Of a stretch of 62,961 nucleotides of DNA, positions 35,003 to 44,080 are shown piece by piece. This DNA comes from Balneolaceae bacterium (lineage in GTDB: Bacteria > Bacteroidota > Rhodothermia > Balneolales > Balneolaceae): positions 1-62,961 of the forward strand of contig RECI01000143.1 of NCBI GenBank assembly GCA_007694095.1, written 5' to 3'. The translations under genes and the position numbers were made by a program. Within the stretch, counting starts at the first letter, position 1; the number at the start of each line of letters is the position of its first letter. The notes beneath the pieces were generated by a model. It did not search any database. It was given only the letters and a program-made list of their open reading frames with translations, and had not been told where the DNA came from.

Positions 35003-36481
35003 TCAATGGCCGGGATTTTGCTCAAGTACCCCGCCGCTGATATCAATCTGGTTTTGAGGTACAGCATAGTAATAATGGCGCGGTCGCACAAAATTTCGGG
35101 GAGGATCGAACGGGCCTCTGTCTTCGCCGTAGATGGCGACGATATCCACTATGTTTGCTTTATCCCATCGCATCAGGTCGAAATGGCGCTTGTTTTCACC
35201 TGCAAGTTCTACACGCCTTTCATGAATGATGTGCTGCATTGTAGCATTCGATACAGGAGCCAGGCCACTTCGCTGTCGAACTGCATTGAGTTCCGTATCA
35301 CCATTTTGGCCAAGCCGGATTTTTGCTTCAGCAACATAAAGGTATACTTCGGCTGATCTCATAAGAGGAATATTACTATCACCACTAAGTCCACCGGCCT
35401 CCCTCCATTCCGAAAACTTTTGAAAATGGTAACCTGTAGTAGGAGACAAATCGGCTGTATATACCGTTTCCCCCCTGTCTCCACCTAAATCAAATACATC
35501 TCCGGGCCTCATGATTGAATACCCCTGTCTTGGGTCGTCGTCTTCGTATTCTTCAAGAAGATTGGGTAATGGTGCATGGAAATCCCAGCCGCCCCATGGC
35601 CTTGGCGCACTGTAAATACGGTGTGCCGGTGCATTCCAGCCTTGAGATCCGGCAACAGTAAAAAGGATTTCCGGATTATATTGCGTTTGAATCTTGAAAT
35701 TTTCCTGAAAGTTAGAAGCCAACGGATAGGGTCCGCTAATTACCTGATTGCCGGTATTTATGGCATCCTGAAAACGTTCCTGGAATGTATAGAGTTTGGT
35801 TAGAAAACCCCATGCTGAGCCTTTATTTGGCCGTCCAACATTGTTGCCTGAATGCGTGAGTGGCAATAATTCTGCGGCTTGCAAAAGATCTGATTCAATT
35901 TGCGCGTGTGTCTGCTCAAGTGTGGCACGCGGTTTATTAAATTCATTATCGATTACATCCTGTTCAAGAATGAGCGGCATTCCTCCAAATAGTTTTGCAA
36001 GATACCAGTATGACATACCACGCATGAAGTGTGCTTCTCCGAGAATTCGGTTTTTTATGCCCTGATCCATGTTTATGTTTGGAACGTTGATCAGGATGTC
36101 GTTCGAACGATTGATGATTTCATACATCGACCTCCAGGTACTTTCAAAATAGGGGTGAGAGGAATCGTAAGTGAAATTTTCGATATCTGAATGCACTCCG
36201 TGGTCACCTGCCCTGTATTGATCGTCTTCAGGTATACCAAGTAGTGTGTTAATACGATGCCCCCAAAGATTACCTGTTGCCAGCGGAGCATAAATCGCAT
36301 TAACAGCAGCTTCGGCATCATCGGCGTTCCGCCAAAAATCTTCAGATGTTGTTTGTCCGTACGGCGGTACGTCAAGTATTCCTTCATTGCAGCCGAACAT
36401 GACGAAAAACAAACCGGGTATCACGAACATTAACAATAATGTTCTCCAATTCATATGTTTTGATGTTATTAAAGTTTTCAT
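35003..36481 (-). CDS. susD: SusD/RagB-family surface nutrient-binding lipoprotein
   Basis: 492 residues from the ATG at 36481, which has AGGAT upstream and lies 50 bases after the susC stop; earlier in-frame starts overlap susC. Lipoprotein Cys31 (LFFVMFGC). SusD hallmarks: DVPPYGQTTSEDFW N-terminus, the tetratricopeptide-like helical core (MRGMSYWYLAKLFGGMPL), and the C-terminal RRVELAGENKRHFDLMRW and PQNQID. It lids the SusC barrel and binds the substrate at the cell surface. Confidence 0.95.
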   Translation of the reverse strand: MKTLITSKHMNWRTLLLMFVIPGLFFVMFGCNEGILDVPPYGQTTSEDFWRNADDAEAAVNAIYAPLATGNLWGHRINTLLGIPEDDQYRAGDHGVHSDIENFTYDSSHPYFESTWRSMYEIINRSNDILINVPNINMDQGIKNRILGEAHFMRGMSYWYLAKLFGGMPLILEQDVIDNEFNKPRATLEQTHAQIESDLLQAAELLPLTHSGNNVGRPNKGSAWGFLTKLYTFQERFQDAINTGNQVISGPYPLASNFQENFKIQTQYNPEILFTVAGSQGWNAPAHRIYSAPRPWGGWDFHAPLPNLLEEYEDDDPRQGYSIMRPGDVFDLGGDRGETVYTADLSPTTGYHFQKFSEWREAGGLSGDSNIPLMRSAEVYLYVAEAKIRLGQNGDTELNAVRQRSGLAPVSNATMQHIIHERRVELAGENKRHFDLMRWDKANIVDIVAIYGEDRGPFDPPRNFVRPRHYYYAVPQNQIDISGGVLEQNPGH

Positions 36482-36531
36482 TTTATCCTGTAATTTCTTG
36501 GTTGTTTGGGATTTATACATTATCAGATTTA

Positions 36532-39500
36532 TCAAAAATCTATCACAGTGCCGAATGTCCATGTTCTCGGTTGCGGATACTGGGCATAATCAACATTACG
36601 CTGCAGGTTGCCGTCTGTGTAGCCAAGTTCAGGATCAATTCCAGAATACGGTGTAATGGTAAACACATTGATACCAGTTACATAGAAGCGAACTCCTCTC
36701 AGTCCAACAACGTCTGTAACACTGTTTGGAAGTGCATAACCAAGTGTAAAAGATTTAAGCCTGAAGTAACTTCCATTTTCAATAAACAGATCAGATGCCC
36801 TGTGATTAAGGTTGTTTCGGAGTGTAGTCATCCTTGGAATGGAATTGCTTGTACCCTCGCCATTCCACCTGTCTATAGTTTCAGCATACATGTTGAACGG
36901 ATATGTTGGATCGAGTCCCTGCATACGGTCAGCATTAAAAATTTCAACTCCTGCTGCTCCAACAAAGTGAAGGTTCAGGTTAAAATTCTTGTACCCTGAT
37001 GACAAACTAAGCCCATAAGTCATATCAGGATGCGGGCTGCCAAGAATCTCACGATCGTCGGCTGTGATCATTCCGTCACCATTCAGGTCAACAAACCGAA
37101 CATCGCCAGGCCTGATATTGGCTCTCCTCGAGTCATTGGCAATATTAGGGTCGCTATCAATTTCTTGTTGATTTTGATAGATTCCATTTGTTCTCCAACC
37201 ATAAAACGTGGCGATCGGATGCCCCTGGAAAGTTCTTGCTAATTCCTGATTTGGCCTTCCATAAGTTGCCGAGCTAAGGAAATCATCATTAAGGTTTGTC
37301 ACCTCATTTCTAATAAAAGAGGCATTACCGGAAACTGAAAAACTAACTTCACCAACCTGACCGGAATATCCCAGTTCAATCTCAAGCCCCTGGTTACGAA
37401 TCTCGCCAACGTTTACATCAGGCACGGAAGCTGTACCTAATACTGCGAGTATTGGGGGGGCAAGAAGTACATCTTTTGAATCCCGGATAAAGTATTCAAT
37501 CGATGCGTTAACGCGGTCGTTGTACCAACGTGTATGCACACCAAAGTTGAGCATTTCTACCGTTTCCCAGGAGATATTACGGTTAGGAATCCGGGTCTGA
37601 CTGATGCCGCGTATCTGTGCACCCTGGAAACTGTATTGAGCATTCTGTGCATACAATCCAAGGAACTGGTGCCGGGCAATGGATTGGTTGCCTGAACGCC
37701 CCCAGCCAGCCGTTAATCTCATATTACTGATAACATCTCTGAAATTATCAAAAAAGCTTTCCTCTGAAATTCTCCATCCTGCTGATACAGCTGGAAATAT
37801 CCCCCAGCGGTTGTCGGCAGAAAAGCGGGAAGAACCGTCGTAACGGATGCTCGCTGTGAGGAGATACTTATTGGCAAAAGCGTAGTTTACGCGGCCGAGG
37901 TAGGAAAGCAGCGCATCTTCCACAGTTGTACCAGATGCCCCGAAGACGCTACTTCCGGAATTCAGCACACGCTGTGTTGCAGATTCGTCGGCAAAATCCC
38001 TCCTGGCTGCAGAGAAATCTTCTCCTGTGTAGGTCTCCTGAACAATTCCAGCAAGGCCATCGATATCATGATTCTGTGCGATTGTACGACGGAAATGGAG
38101 GAACAACTCAGAAGAAACCGAGGTTCCTTCACTGAAAGAACGGTTTAACTGGTTTTGAGAACGCGCCCTGATTTGCTGGTTAATAATTGGTTCAAATGAG
38201 TACGAATCATCTATTGCGTAATCAACACCTACGCTTCCTCGAATAGAGAATCCTTCAATGAGATCAATTTCGGCTTCAACATTTCCGAGAACCCTTCTTC
38301 TTTCCGTGTTTGAATCGGAATCCTGCTCTACTGTAAAAATGGGGTTGTTAATATCACCGAATTCACCACTGATTTGTGAAGAACCGTATGAACCATCCTC
38401 GAATTGAACGGGCAGACCCGGGTGAAAGCGGATGGCACTCCAGAGAACACCGGTTTGTGCCGATAGTGTGTTTAATGAATTGCCATTGGTGCGTGTTAAC
38501 GAAAGGTTTTGTCGCAGATTAATACGACTGCCAACCCTGTGATTTGAATTGATCTTCAATCCATACCGGTCAAAAAAGGATGATTTCATCATTCCCTGCT
38601 CATCTGCATAGTTACCGGAAATATAGAAAGACGAGTTACGTGTACCACCCTGTATTGAAAGGTTATAATCCTGGATAGAACCTCTGCCAAGAAGTTCATC
38701 CTGCCAGTTTGTACGTTGAGTTTGATATGTTTGATCCTCCCAAATTGGATTTATGGGAAGCCCGTCATTCACATATCTCTCACGCTTCAGCATGGCCAGG
38801 GTTGGAGCATCCAGTACATCAATTGTATTTATTGGGTTTGAAAAACCAATGGATGTATTAAACCGAACCTGAAGATCCTGATCGAACCGGCCTCTTTTAG
38901 TTGTAACCAAAATTACACCGTTTGCAGCGCGGTTTCCATAAACAGCGGCAGAAGATGCGTCTTTCAGGATATCAATCGACTCCACATCATCTGAATTGAT
39001 GTTGTTAAGGCTCTGCAAATCGGATGGCATACCGTCAATTACAATAAGCGGATTGGCGTTATTAACTGTTCCGGTACCGCGAATCCTGATGGCGCCGCCT
39101 GATCCGGGGGCTCCCCCACCCCTTACAATTTCAACACCAGATGCCTGTCCCTGCAGTGCAGTCGATAAGTTTGTGATGGGCTGATTATCGAGTTGATCAG
39201 AACGCACGGAGGCAATTGAGCCAGTGATTCTTTCCTGACGCTGCATACCATATCCAACCACAACTATATCGTCGAGCATTTCTACAGCCCTATCAAGTTC
39301 GATAATAATTACAGTGGACGAACCTATGTCAACCGTTTTATTTATATACCCTACCGATGTGATAAGGATTGTTGTGAGCCCTTCCGGAACACTGATTTCA
39401 AATTCTCCGTTAGGATTCGTATTTGTTCCAATCAGGGAACCGGTAAGCTCTTCACTGCCCTGAATCACTATGGTTGCTCCTGGAATTGGTGTTCCATCTG

Positions 39501-39975
39501 TTGCATCTCTAACTACACCACTTATTGTTTCCTGGATAATGACAGTTTCTTCTGCTTCTTCTTTTTTAACAATCAGCAGATAACCTTCTTGGGAAAATCG
39601 GAAATCAAGCCCCGTATTACTCAGAATTTTATCCAGTGCATTACTCACCCATATTCCCTCTTCAATAATAGTAACGTTCACATCAGGAATGATATCACCT
39701 CTTAGAGTGAGTTTCATTCCGGTTTGTGCCGCAACTGCATGGAGGGCATTAATTAATGGCTGATTTTGAATATTCAGGCTTATTTCTTCCTTTATATCTG
39801 TTTTGTAGAACATATTTTGCATCGCTATGATGTTTGCAAAATATTGTTCCTGATTTGTTAATGTTGGCTGAAATTGAACAGACGCATGTGCATGATTATC
39901 AGCAGCAACTGCAATTAACAAAGCAGTCAGAAGCGTGAAGGTTTTTATGATACATCTGCATTTTGGTTTTCTCAT
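36532..39975 (-). CDS. susC: SusC/RagA TonB-dependent transporter with STN domain
   Basis: 1,147 residues from the ATG at 39975, which has GGAG upstream and yields a proper signal peptide; a longer frame exists from 40047. Domains: STN signalling domain (about 68-136), carboxypeptidase-regulatory-like domain (about 151-230, GVVRDATDGTPIPGATI), TonB box/plug start DDIVVVGYG (about 235-243), plug with VRGGGAPGSGGAIRIRG and IDILKDASSAAVYGNRAANG, and the 22-strand barrel ending in a Phe. The STN domain implies signal transduction to the FecR/sigma pair upstream. Confidence 0.96.
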   Translation of the reverse strand: MRKPKCRCIIKTFTLLTALLIAVAADNHAHASVQFQPTLTNQEQYFANIIAMQNMFYKTDIKEEISLNIQNQPLINALHAVAAQTGMKLTLRGDIIPDVNVTIIEEGIWVSNALDKILSNTGLDFRFSQEGYLLIVKKEEAEETVIIQETISGVVRDATDGTPIPGATIVIQGSEELTGSLIGTNTNPNGEFEISVPEGLTTILITSVGYINKTVDIGSSTVIIIELDRAVEMLDDIVVVGYGMQRQERITGSIASVRSDQLDNQPITNLSTALQGQASGVEIVRGGGAPGSGGAIRIRGTGTVNNANPLIVIDGMPSDLQSLNNINSDDVESIDILKDASSAAVYGNRAANGVILVTTKRGRFDQDLQVRFNTSIGFSNPINTIDVLDAPTLAMLKRERYVNDGLPINPIWEDQTYQTQRTNWQDELLGRGSIQDYNLSIQGGTRNSSFYISGNYADEQGMMKSSFFDRYGLKINSNHRVGSRINLRQNLSLTRTNGNSLNTLSAQTGVLWSAIRFHPGLPVQFEDGSYGSSQISGEFGDINNPIFTVEQDSDSNTERRRVLGNVEAEIDLIEGFSIRGSVGVDYAIDDSYSFEPIINQQIRARSQNQLNRSFSEGTSVSSELFLHFRRTIAQNHDIDGLAGIVQETYTGEDFSAARRDFADESATQRVLNSGSSVFGASGTTVEDALLSYLGRVNYAFANKYLLTASIRYDGSSRFSADNRWGIFPAVSAGWRISEESFFDNFRDVISNMRLTAGWGRSGNQSIARHQFLGLYAQNAQYSFQGAQIRGISQTRIPNRNISWETVEMLNFGVHTRWYNDRVNASIEYFIRDSKDVLLAPPILAVLGTASVPDVNVGEIRNQGLEIELGYSGQVGEVSFSVSGNASFIRNEVTNLNDDFLSSATYGRPNQELARTFQGHPIATFYGWRTNGIYQNQQEIDSDPNIANDSRRANIRPGDVRFVDLNGDGMITADDREILGSPHPDMTYGLSLSSGYKNFNLNLHFVGAAGVEIFNADRMQGLDPTYPFNMYAETIDRWNGEGTSNSIPRMTTLRNNLNHRASDLFIENGSYFRLKSFTLGYALPNSVTDVVGLRGVRFYVTGINVFTITPYSGIDPELGYTDGNLQRNVDYAQYPQPRTWTFGTVIDF

Positions 39976-39983
39976 GGAAACAA

Positions 39984-39987
39984 CTCC
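39984..39987 (-). promoter_or_regulatory. Shine-Dalgarno selecting the susC start
   Basis: GGAG on the minus strand, 8 bases before the ATG at 39975. This favours 39975 over the upstream in-frame ATGs at 40047/40044. Confidence 0.55.
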
Positions 39988-40213
39988 ATTATTAGTAGTT
40001 AGAGATTGAAGGTTGTTGAAATGAATTTTATACAAGGCATTCATCACTTTGACAGAATGAATAAAAGTGTTGCCGTTTTACCATTCATCATATCAGACAA
40101 TTTGAAAACGTTACACCCTGCATCCTTCACTGCAAAATTGTTTCTGTAAAACAATTTTGTTGTTCTGCTGTCCAATCCATTTATTTAATGCAGTCTGTGG
40201 TGCGTGGGGTTCA

Positions 40214-40229
40214 GGATACTGGATACTGG
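40214..40229 (+). repeat. GGATACTGGATACTGG, second copy
   Basis: Exact 16-base match to the core of the repeat at 26740-26766, in the same orientation, upstream of susC. Confidence 0.55.
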
Positions 40230-40424
40230 TTCGGCTTGTTCAGTGTATATCCAGCTTCAACTGAAGCCGGTGTATGCCTTCACAGATGTACATGCCAAAC
40301 CATTACCATGGCAGTTTTCTATAAATTAAATCAAGGTCAAAACACAAAACCCGTATCCTGTATTATGTAATTTGCAGCGTATTCCTGGAAACCTGATCAC
40401 TATAACGTAACAGAGATCCAAAAA

Positions 40425-40456
40425 AAAAGCAGGCCCGAATTATTGAGCCTGCTTTT
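40425..40456 (-). terminator. Intrinsic terminator after the MFS gene
   Basis: Stem AAAAGCAGGC / GCCTGCTTTT with a 12-base loop. On the minus strand the GC stem ends in an uninterrupted run of T, about 40 bases after the MFS stop. A strong terminator separating the MFS transcript from susC. Confidence 0.9.
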
Positions 40457-40493
40457 GAAAATTTCGTGCTAAAAAAATTTCTATTTCAATGAT

Positions 40494-42047
40494 CTAGAGT
40501 TTTTCAATTTGATACCCGCCTTTTTTCTTGTCTTTCAGATAGACTACCAAAAAGACAATAGCAAGCAGAAAAGCAAAAGGAACACCATAAAGGAAGGAAA
40601 CACGCCCACCGTAATTATCGGCCGGTCGAAGCACTGCAAACGCCCGTTCTGTTAATTCCTGTTCCTGTGCAATTCCGGAATCCAGCAATGCCCTCATTGT
40701 ATCAGCTGTGTACCTGCCATGAAATTCGTTATTTTCTCTGTAGTAGCTCAATGATTGCTGTGCAAGATTCAGAACAGTTTCGACATCGGCTTGTGTAAAA
40801 CCAAGTTCCATTAACCTGTCAGTATCTCCGCCTGCAGCTCTGGCTTGTGCAACATATCCGGGAAACCGGTCGTCAATTTCTTCAAGTATGAGAATAGTTT
40901 GCTGTTCATCAAGGGCATCCGGAATGTACCTGTCAGCGATTTCACCCATTACGGCATTCGATATTCCGGCACCGACAAAACCCATACCCATCAGCAAAAT
41001 CAAACCGAGTGACCCTGCCTTAGGAAACCGTTCGCTCATAAAACCAACCATTGTTGGGAAGTAGAATGTAATACCTACAGCAAAAAATGTAGCGGCGATC
41101 ATCAGCGGCACAATTCCGGATTCTATGAAAGAGAACAACAATAGGCCAATTGCTGTAAATATTGATGCTCCCAGCAACATACCAGGTGGTGAAAATCTTT
41201 CTACAAATGGGCCTGCAAAAAACCTTAAAGTCATCATTATTCCGCTTATCCAAACAAAGACCAGCATTCCATGCACACCGGCTGCCTGCAATACTTCAGG
41301 AATCCAGCGGCTTGGCCCCATTTCAAGACCAAGGCTTATCATTTTCAGAAATATTAAACCCCAGATTAATGGATGTGTAAATGTATACCTGAACATTTCC
41401 CTGATTGGAACACCAGCTTCGGCAATAAGCGTTTTCGGAAAGTTTTCTGTGAGAAGTAAATAACCATAAATTAAAACAGGAATATAAACTATGGATATTT
41501 GGAAAGTCCAGTGACCGATATTCAATGGCCCAAGCACACCGATTTGAACCATTGCCCATCCGAGTAAACCGCCGAATACCATTCCTCCAGGGAAGAATGC
41601 ATGGAAGTGATTTAATTTTGTTACTTTATTATCAGGAAAAAGTGCAGCCGTGAGCGGATTACCGGTTACCTCTATTAAACCATTCCCAAGGCCAAATCCA
41701 ACAGCTCCAAGAAAAAGAATCCAAAAAGCGTATGGTTCACCCGCAAATGGGTAGGCCGCAAGAAACAGGGTAACGCCGGCAAGGTGACAAACAAATGCAC
41801 CTCGGGCAGCGTTTTTAAACCCAATTTTCTCAAGAAACGGGCCGATGGTAAGTAATCCAATAGCCATACCCCAAAGAGCAGCACCTCCAATTACACCCAC
41901 ATGAGCATTTGAGAGTATAAATTCTGTTTTTAGTTGTTGCAGAACATTACTTACAAGAACGAAAGAAAAAGCTGTTGGCAGAAGAGCCAGGCATATGCCT
42001 GAAAACAGTTTTTTCCGGTTTACTGTCCCATCACCATTTGTAGACAT
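40494..42047 (-). CDS. Major facilitator superfamily permease with an inserted loop domain
   Basis: 517 residues with twelve predicted TM segments. The first half has GNGLIEVTGNPLTAALFP and NHFHAFFPGGMVFGG, a pattern reminiscent of FucP-like sugar permeases. Between TM11 (about 345-370) and TM12 (about 484-504) lies a hydrophilic insertion of roughly 110 residues (DALDEQQTILILEEI...LRPADNYGG), which is unusual for MFS. Placed between susC and fecR, it is the likely inner-membrane importer of the product released by the locus; the substrate cannot be read. Confidence 0.85.
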   Translation of the reverse strand: MSTNGDGTVNRKKLFSGICLALLPTAFSFVLVSNVLQQLKTEFILSNAHVGVIGGAALWGMAIGLLTIGPFLEKIGFKNAARGAFVCHLAGVTLFLAAYPFAGEPYAFWILFLGAVGFGLGNGLIEVTGNPLTAALFPDNKVTKLNHFHAFFPGGMVFGGLLGWAMVQIGVLGPLNIGHWTFQISIVYIPVLIYGYLLLTENFPKTLIAEAGVPIREMFRYTFTHPLIWGLIFLKMISLGLEMGPSRWIPEVLQAAGVHGMLVFVWISGIMMTLRFFAGPFVERFSPPGMLLGASIFTAIGLLLFSFIESGIVPLMIAATFFAVGITFYFPTMVGFMSERFPKAGSLGLILLMGMGFVGAGISNAVMGEIADRYIPDALDEQQTILILEEIDDRFPGYVAQARAAGGDTDRLMELGFTQADVETVLNLAQQSLSYYRENNEFHGRYTADTMRALLDSGIAQEQELTERAFAVLRPADNYGGRVSFLYGVPFAFLLAIVFLVVYLKDKKKGGYQIEKL

Positions 42048-42097
42048 ATTAATTCAGATTTGGTTAGTATTGAGCAAATTGAAAACAGAATAAAAAT

Positions 42098-43162
42098 TTA
42101 TTCTGTAATAAAAAACACAATATTCTTCGCTTCCCTGGTAAAACCGATTCCCATAGATGCCGATATAACCGTAAGTATTTCATTCAATTCCGCATATTGG
42201 AATGTTCCGGTGAATGGAATATCATGTAAATTTTTTTCTGCGATAGTTATATTCAAATCAAACCTTCTTTCAAGATCCTGAACTGCCTGCTTAAAAGGTG
42301 TATTATTAAAGTGAATGCCCCCGCTTGTCCAGAGTAGATGATATAAAACATCTGTTCCCACGGCAGGTTTTGGGTTTTGTCCTCTTGAAATTTGTGTTTT
42401 GGTACCTTTTACCAAAATCACTTTTTCCGGCTCTTCTATCATATCATCTGAAGAACTAACAGAAACCATCCCATCACTAACCACAACCTGGACCTCATTA
42501 TCTTCGCTCCATCCGCGTATATTAAATTCCGTGCCCAGTACTTCAATAACAGCGTCCTGGACGTGTACAACAAATGGATTATTTTCGTTGTACGTTACTT
42601 TAAAATAGGCCTCTCCATCGAGATAAACTTCCCTCTTGTTACCTTTAAATTCCTGGGGAAATTGCAACTGACTTGCCGAATTCAGCATAACCTCGGTTCC
42701 ATCGCTAAAACGCACTCTTGCTTTTTCACCACGATCTGTTTCCATTTTTTTAAGGGTGTAAAATCCATTTTGTTCTGCACTTATCTCCTGTATGATATTG
42801 TTCTGAGATATGCTATATGCAAACAGTCCTGCAAGCGCTATTACAAGAATTGATGCTGCCAATTTATAATAACCAACACTTGATTTGTAATGTTTAATAC
42901 TTTTCGATTCAGCCTTCACCGAATTGAATCTTGCCCGTTGAATAGCCTTTTTTCTTTCCTGGAATTTCATCCATGCAACCTCCACGTCAACTGAAAAATC
43001 TTCCTGAGGGGTTAAGTTCCAGATTTTTTGTAAATCCTGGATCAACTCTTTATTCAACGGATCAGATTTGATCCACTCCTCAACAATTTTTTTTTCTTCA
43101 ACAGAAGCATTACCAGCTATATACGTTACGATAATACCCTTGTTTTCAGTTTTTGATTTCAA
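42098..43162 (-). CDS. FecR-family anti-sigma factor
   Basis: 354 residues. Cytoplasmic N-terminal anti-sigma region, one TM segment (about residues 97-115, AASILVIALAGLFAYSI), the FecR domain (KARVRFSDGTEVMLNSASQLQFP, VLGTEFNIRGW), and a C-terminal DUF4974 domain (FNNTPFKQAVQDLERRF) related to STN, which contacts the SusC signalling domain. The start is TTG at 43162 with a well-placed GAGG; an in-frame stop lies a few codons upstream and no ATG is available. It should hold the ECF sigma factor inactive until SusC signals. Confidence 0.93.
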   Translation of the reverse strand: MKSKTENKGIIVTYIAGNASVEEKKIVEEWIKSDPLNKELIQDLQKIWNLTPQEDFSVDVEVAWMKFQERKKAIQRARFNSVKAESKSIKHYKSSVGYYKLAASILVIALAGLFAYSISQNNIIQEISAEQNGFYTLKKMETDRGEKARVRFSDGTEVMLNSASQLQFPQEFKGNKREVYLDGEAYFKVTYNENNPFVVHVQDAVIEVLGTEFNIRGWSEDNEVQVVVSDGMVSVSSSDDMIEEPEKVILVKGTKTQISRGQNPKPAVGTDVLYHLLWTSGGIHFNNTPFKQAVQDLERRFDLNITIAEKNLHDIPFTGTFQYAELNEILTVISASMGIGFTREAKNIVFFITE

Positions 43163-43169
43163 CCGGATG

Positions 43170-43173
43170 CCTC
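43170..43173 (-). promoter_or_regulatory. Shine-Dalgarno selecting the fecR TTG start
   Basis: GAGG on the minus strand, 7 bases before the TTG at 43162. It decides the start in the absence of any ATG. Confidence 0.6.
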
Positions 43174-43364
43174 TATTTATTTTCTCTTATAATTCATCCT
43201 GCAAACAGTTACCATAATTACCGCCTCAATGTACTTCGTTGCTTAGAATCAATTTGTGTTAAATATCATATTGTTTCACAGTCAACATCAGGAGTAATTG
43301 AGCTGTTCAAACTAATAAAGGAAACAACTGAAAGTGCTATCACCCTTAACCTGATTATGATAAT

Positions 43365-43386
43365 TTAACAATTAATTAATTGTTAA
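43365..43386. promoter_or_regulatory. 22-base perfect AT palindrome upstream of fecR
   Basis: Arms TTAACAATTAA and TTAATTGTTAA form an uninterrupted perfect dyad about 200 bases upstream of the fecR start. A dimeric repressor or activator site is the simplest reading; cruciform or terminator roles are less likely because no GC stem or T tract is present. Confidence 0.5.
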
Positions 43387-43516
43387 GTAATTATCGCAAT
43401 AATCAGTTACCGGGGGATTTTATTGTACATCAGAAACAGTAAAAAGAGAGGGTAAACCTGTAAATGATAAAAATTTTTGCCTCCTCCAGTGATCGAATAA
43501 CTCATGATCAGAATAT

Positions 43517-44080
43517 TCAAATCAATAGATAAGACAATTTCTTTCTCAAAATTTTAAGTGTACGCGACATCTGAGACTCTACTGTTTTTACCGAAACATC
43601 CATTACACCGGCAATTTCATCATATGTAAGACCATCTTGCCTGTGAAGCATATAGGTCATACGGCTTCTCTCAGGCAATTCCTCAATGGCATTTTGTATG
43701 GCAGCCCGAATCTGTTTTTCTCTCCTTTCATCAATATACCCGGTTTCTTGCTGATAATAATCCTCTAACCAGATTGGATCATATTTTTCCTTGATTTGAA
43801 GATGTTTGATATGATTGAGGCATTTGTTTCTTACTATTCTATAAAAATAAGACCGGACAGACCCATTAATTTCCCATGAATCACCTGAAATCCAAACATC
43901 TGTATACGTTTCCTGTACGATCTCTTCTGCAACAGCTTTCGACTTTACATAACGCCAGGCAAAGCGCGATAATGACTCATAATATTTTTTGTATAAAATT
44001 TCGAAAGCATATTCTTCTTTTTCCAGAATAAATTCCTGCCACAATTCCTGGTCGTTATCCGGCTGATCCCAGTTCTTCAT
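43517..44080 (-). CDS. ECF RNA polymerase sigma factor, Bacteroides-expansion type
   Basis: 187 residues. Region 2 (FEILYKKYYESLSRFAWRYV, AEEIVQETYTDVW) and region 4 (LPERSRMTYMLHRQDGLTYD, VKTVESQMSRTLKILRKKL), joined by a short linker, with no region 1 or 3. It is of the family co-encoded with FecR and SusC in Bacteroidota and should direct transcription of the susC/D genes when released by the neighbouring FecR. First gene of the locus, with 568 gene-free bases upstream. Confidence 0.94.
   Translation of the reverse strand: MKNWDQPDNDQELWQEFILEKEEYAFEILYKKYYESLSRFAWRYVKSKAVAEEIVQETYTDVWISGDSWEINGSVRSYFYRIVRNKCLNHIKHLQIKEKYDPIWLEDYYQQETGYIDERREKQIRAAIQNAIEELPERSRMTYMLHRQDGLTYDEIAGVMDVSVKTVESQMSRTLKILRKKLSYLLI

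Larger units (their letters stand above)
39976..40493. other. Gap between susC and the MFS gene
   Basis: About 518 bases without a credible gene. Right end: the MFS terminator (40425-40456). Middle: short-word repeat at 40214-40229. Left end: the susC ribosome binding site and, by position, its promoter. A 60-codon plus-strand frame at 40188 runs through the word repeat and is not considered real. Confidence 0.6.
43163..43516. other. Gap between the sigma factor gene and fecR
   Basis: 354 bases without a gene, AT-rich. Unusual because ECF sigma and fecR genes are often close. It contains a 22-base perfect palindrome (43365-43386) and the fecR ribosome binding site, so fecR may have its own promoter here. 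Confidence 0.6.

Noticed and set aside
40026-40047. Longer susC start at 40047
   Set aside because: Would put 24 residues before a normal signal peptide; the ATG at 39975 has a Shine-Dalgarno sequence.
40188-40370. Plus-strand 60-codon frame upstream of susC
   Set aside because: Translates the GGATACTGG word repeat and low-complexity DNA; no upstream signals.
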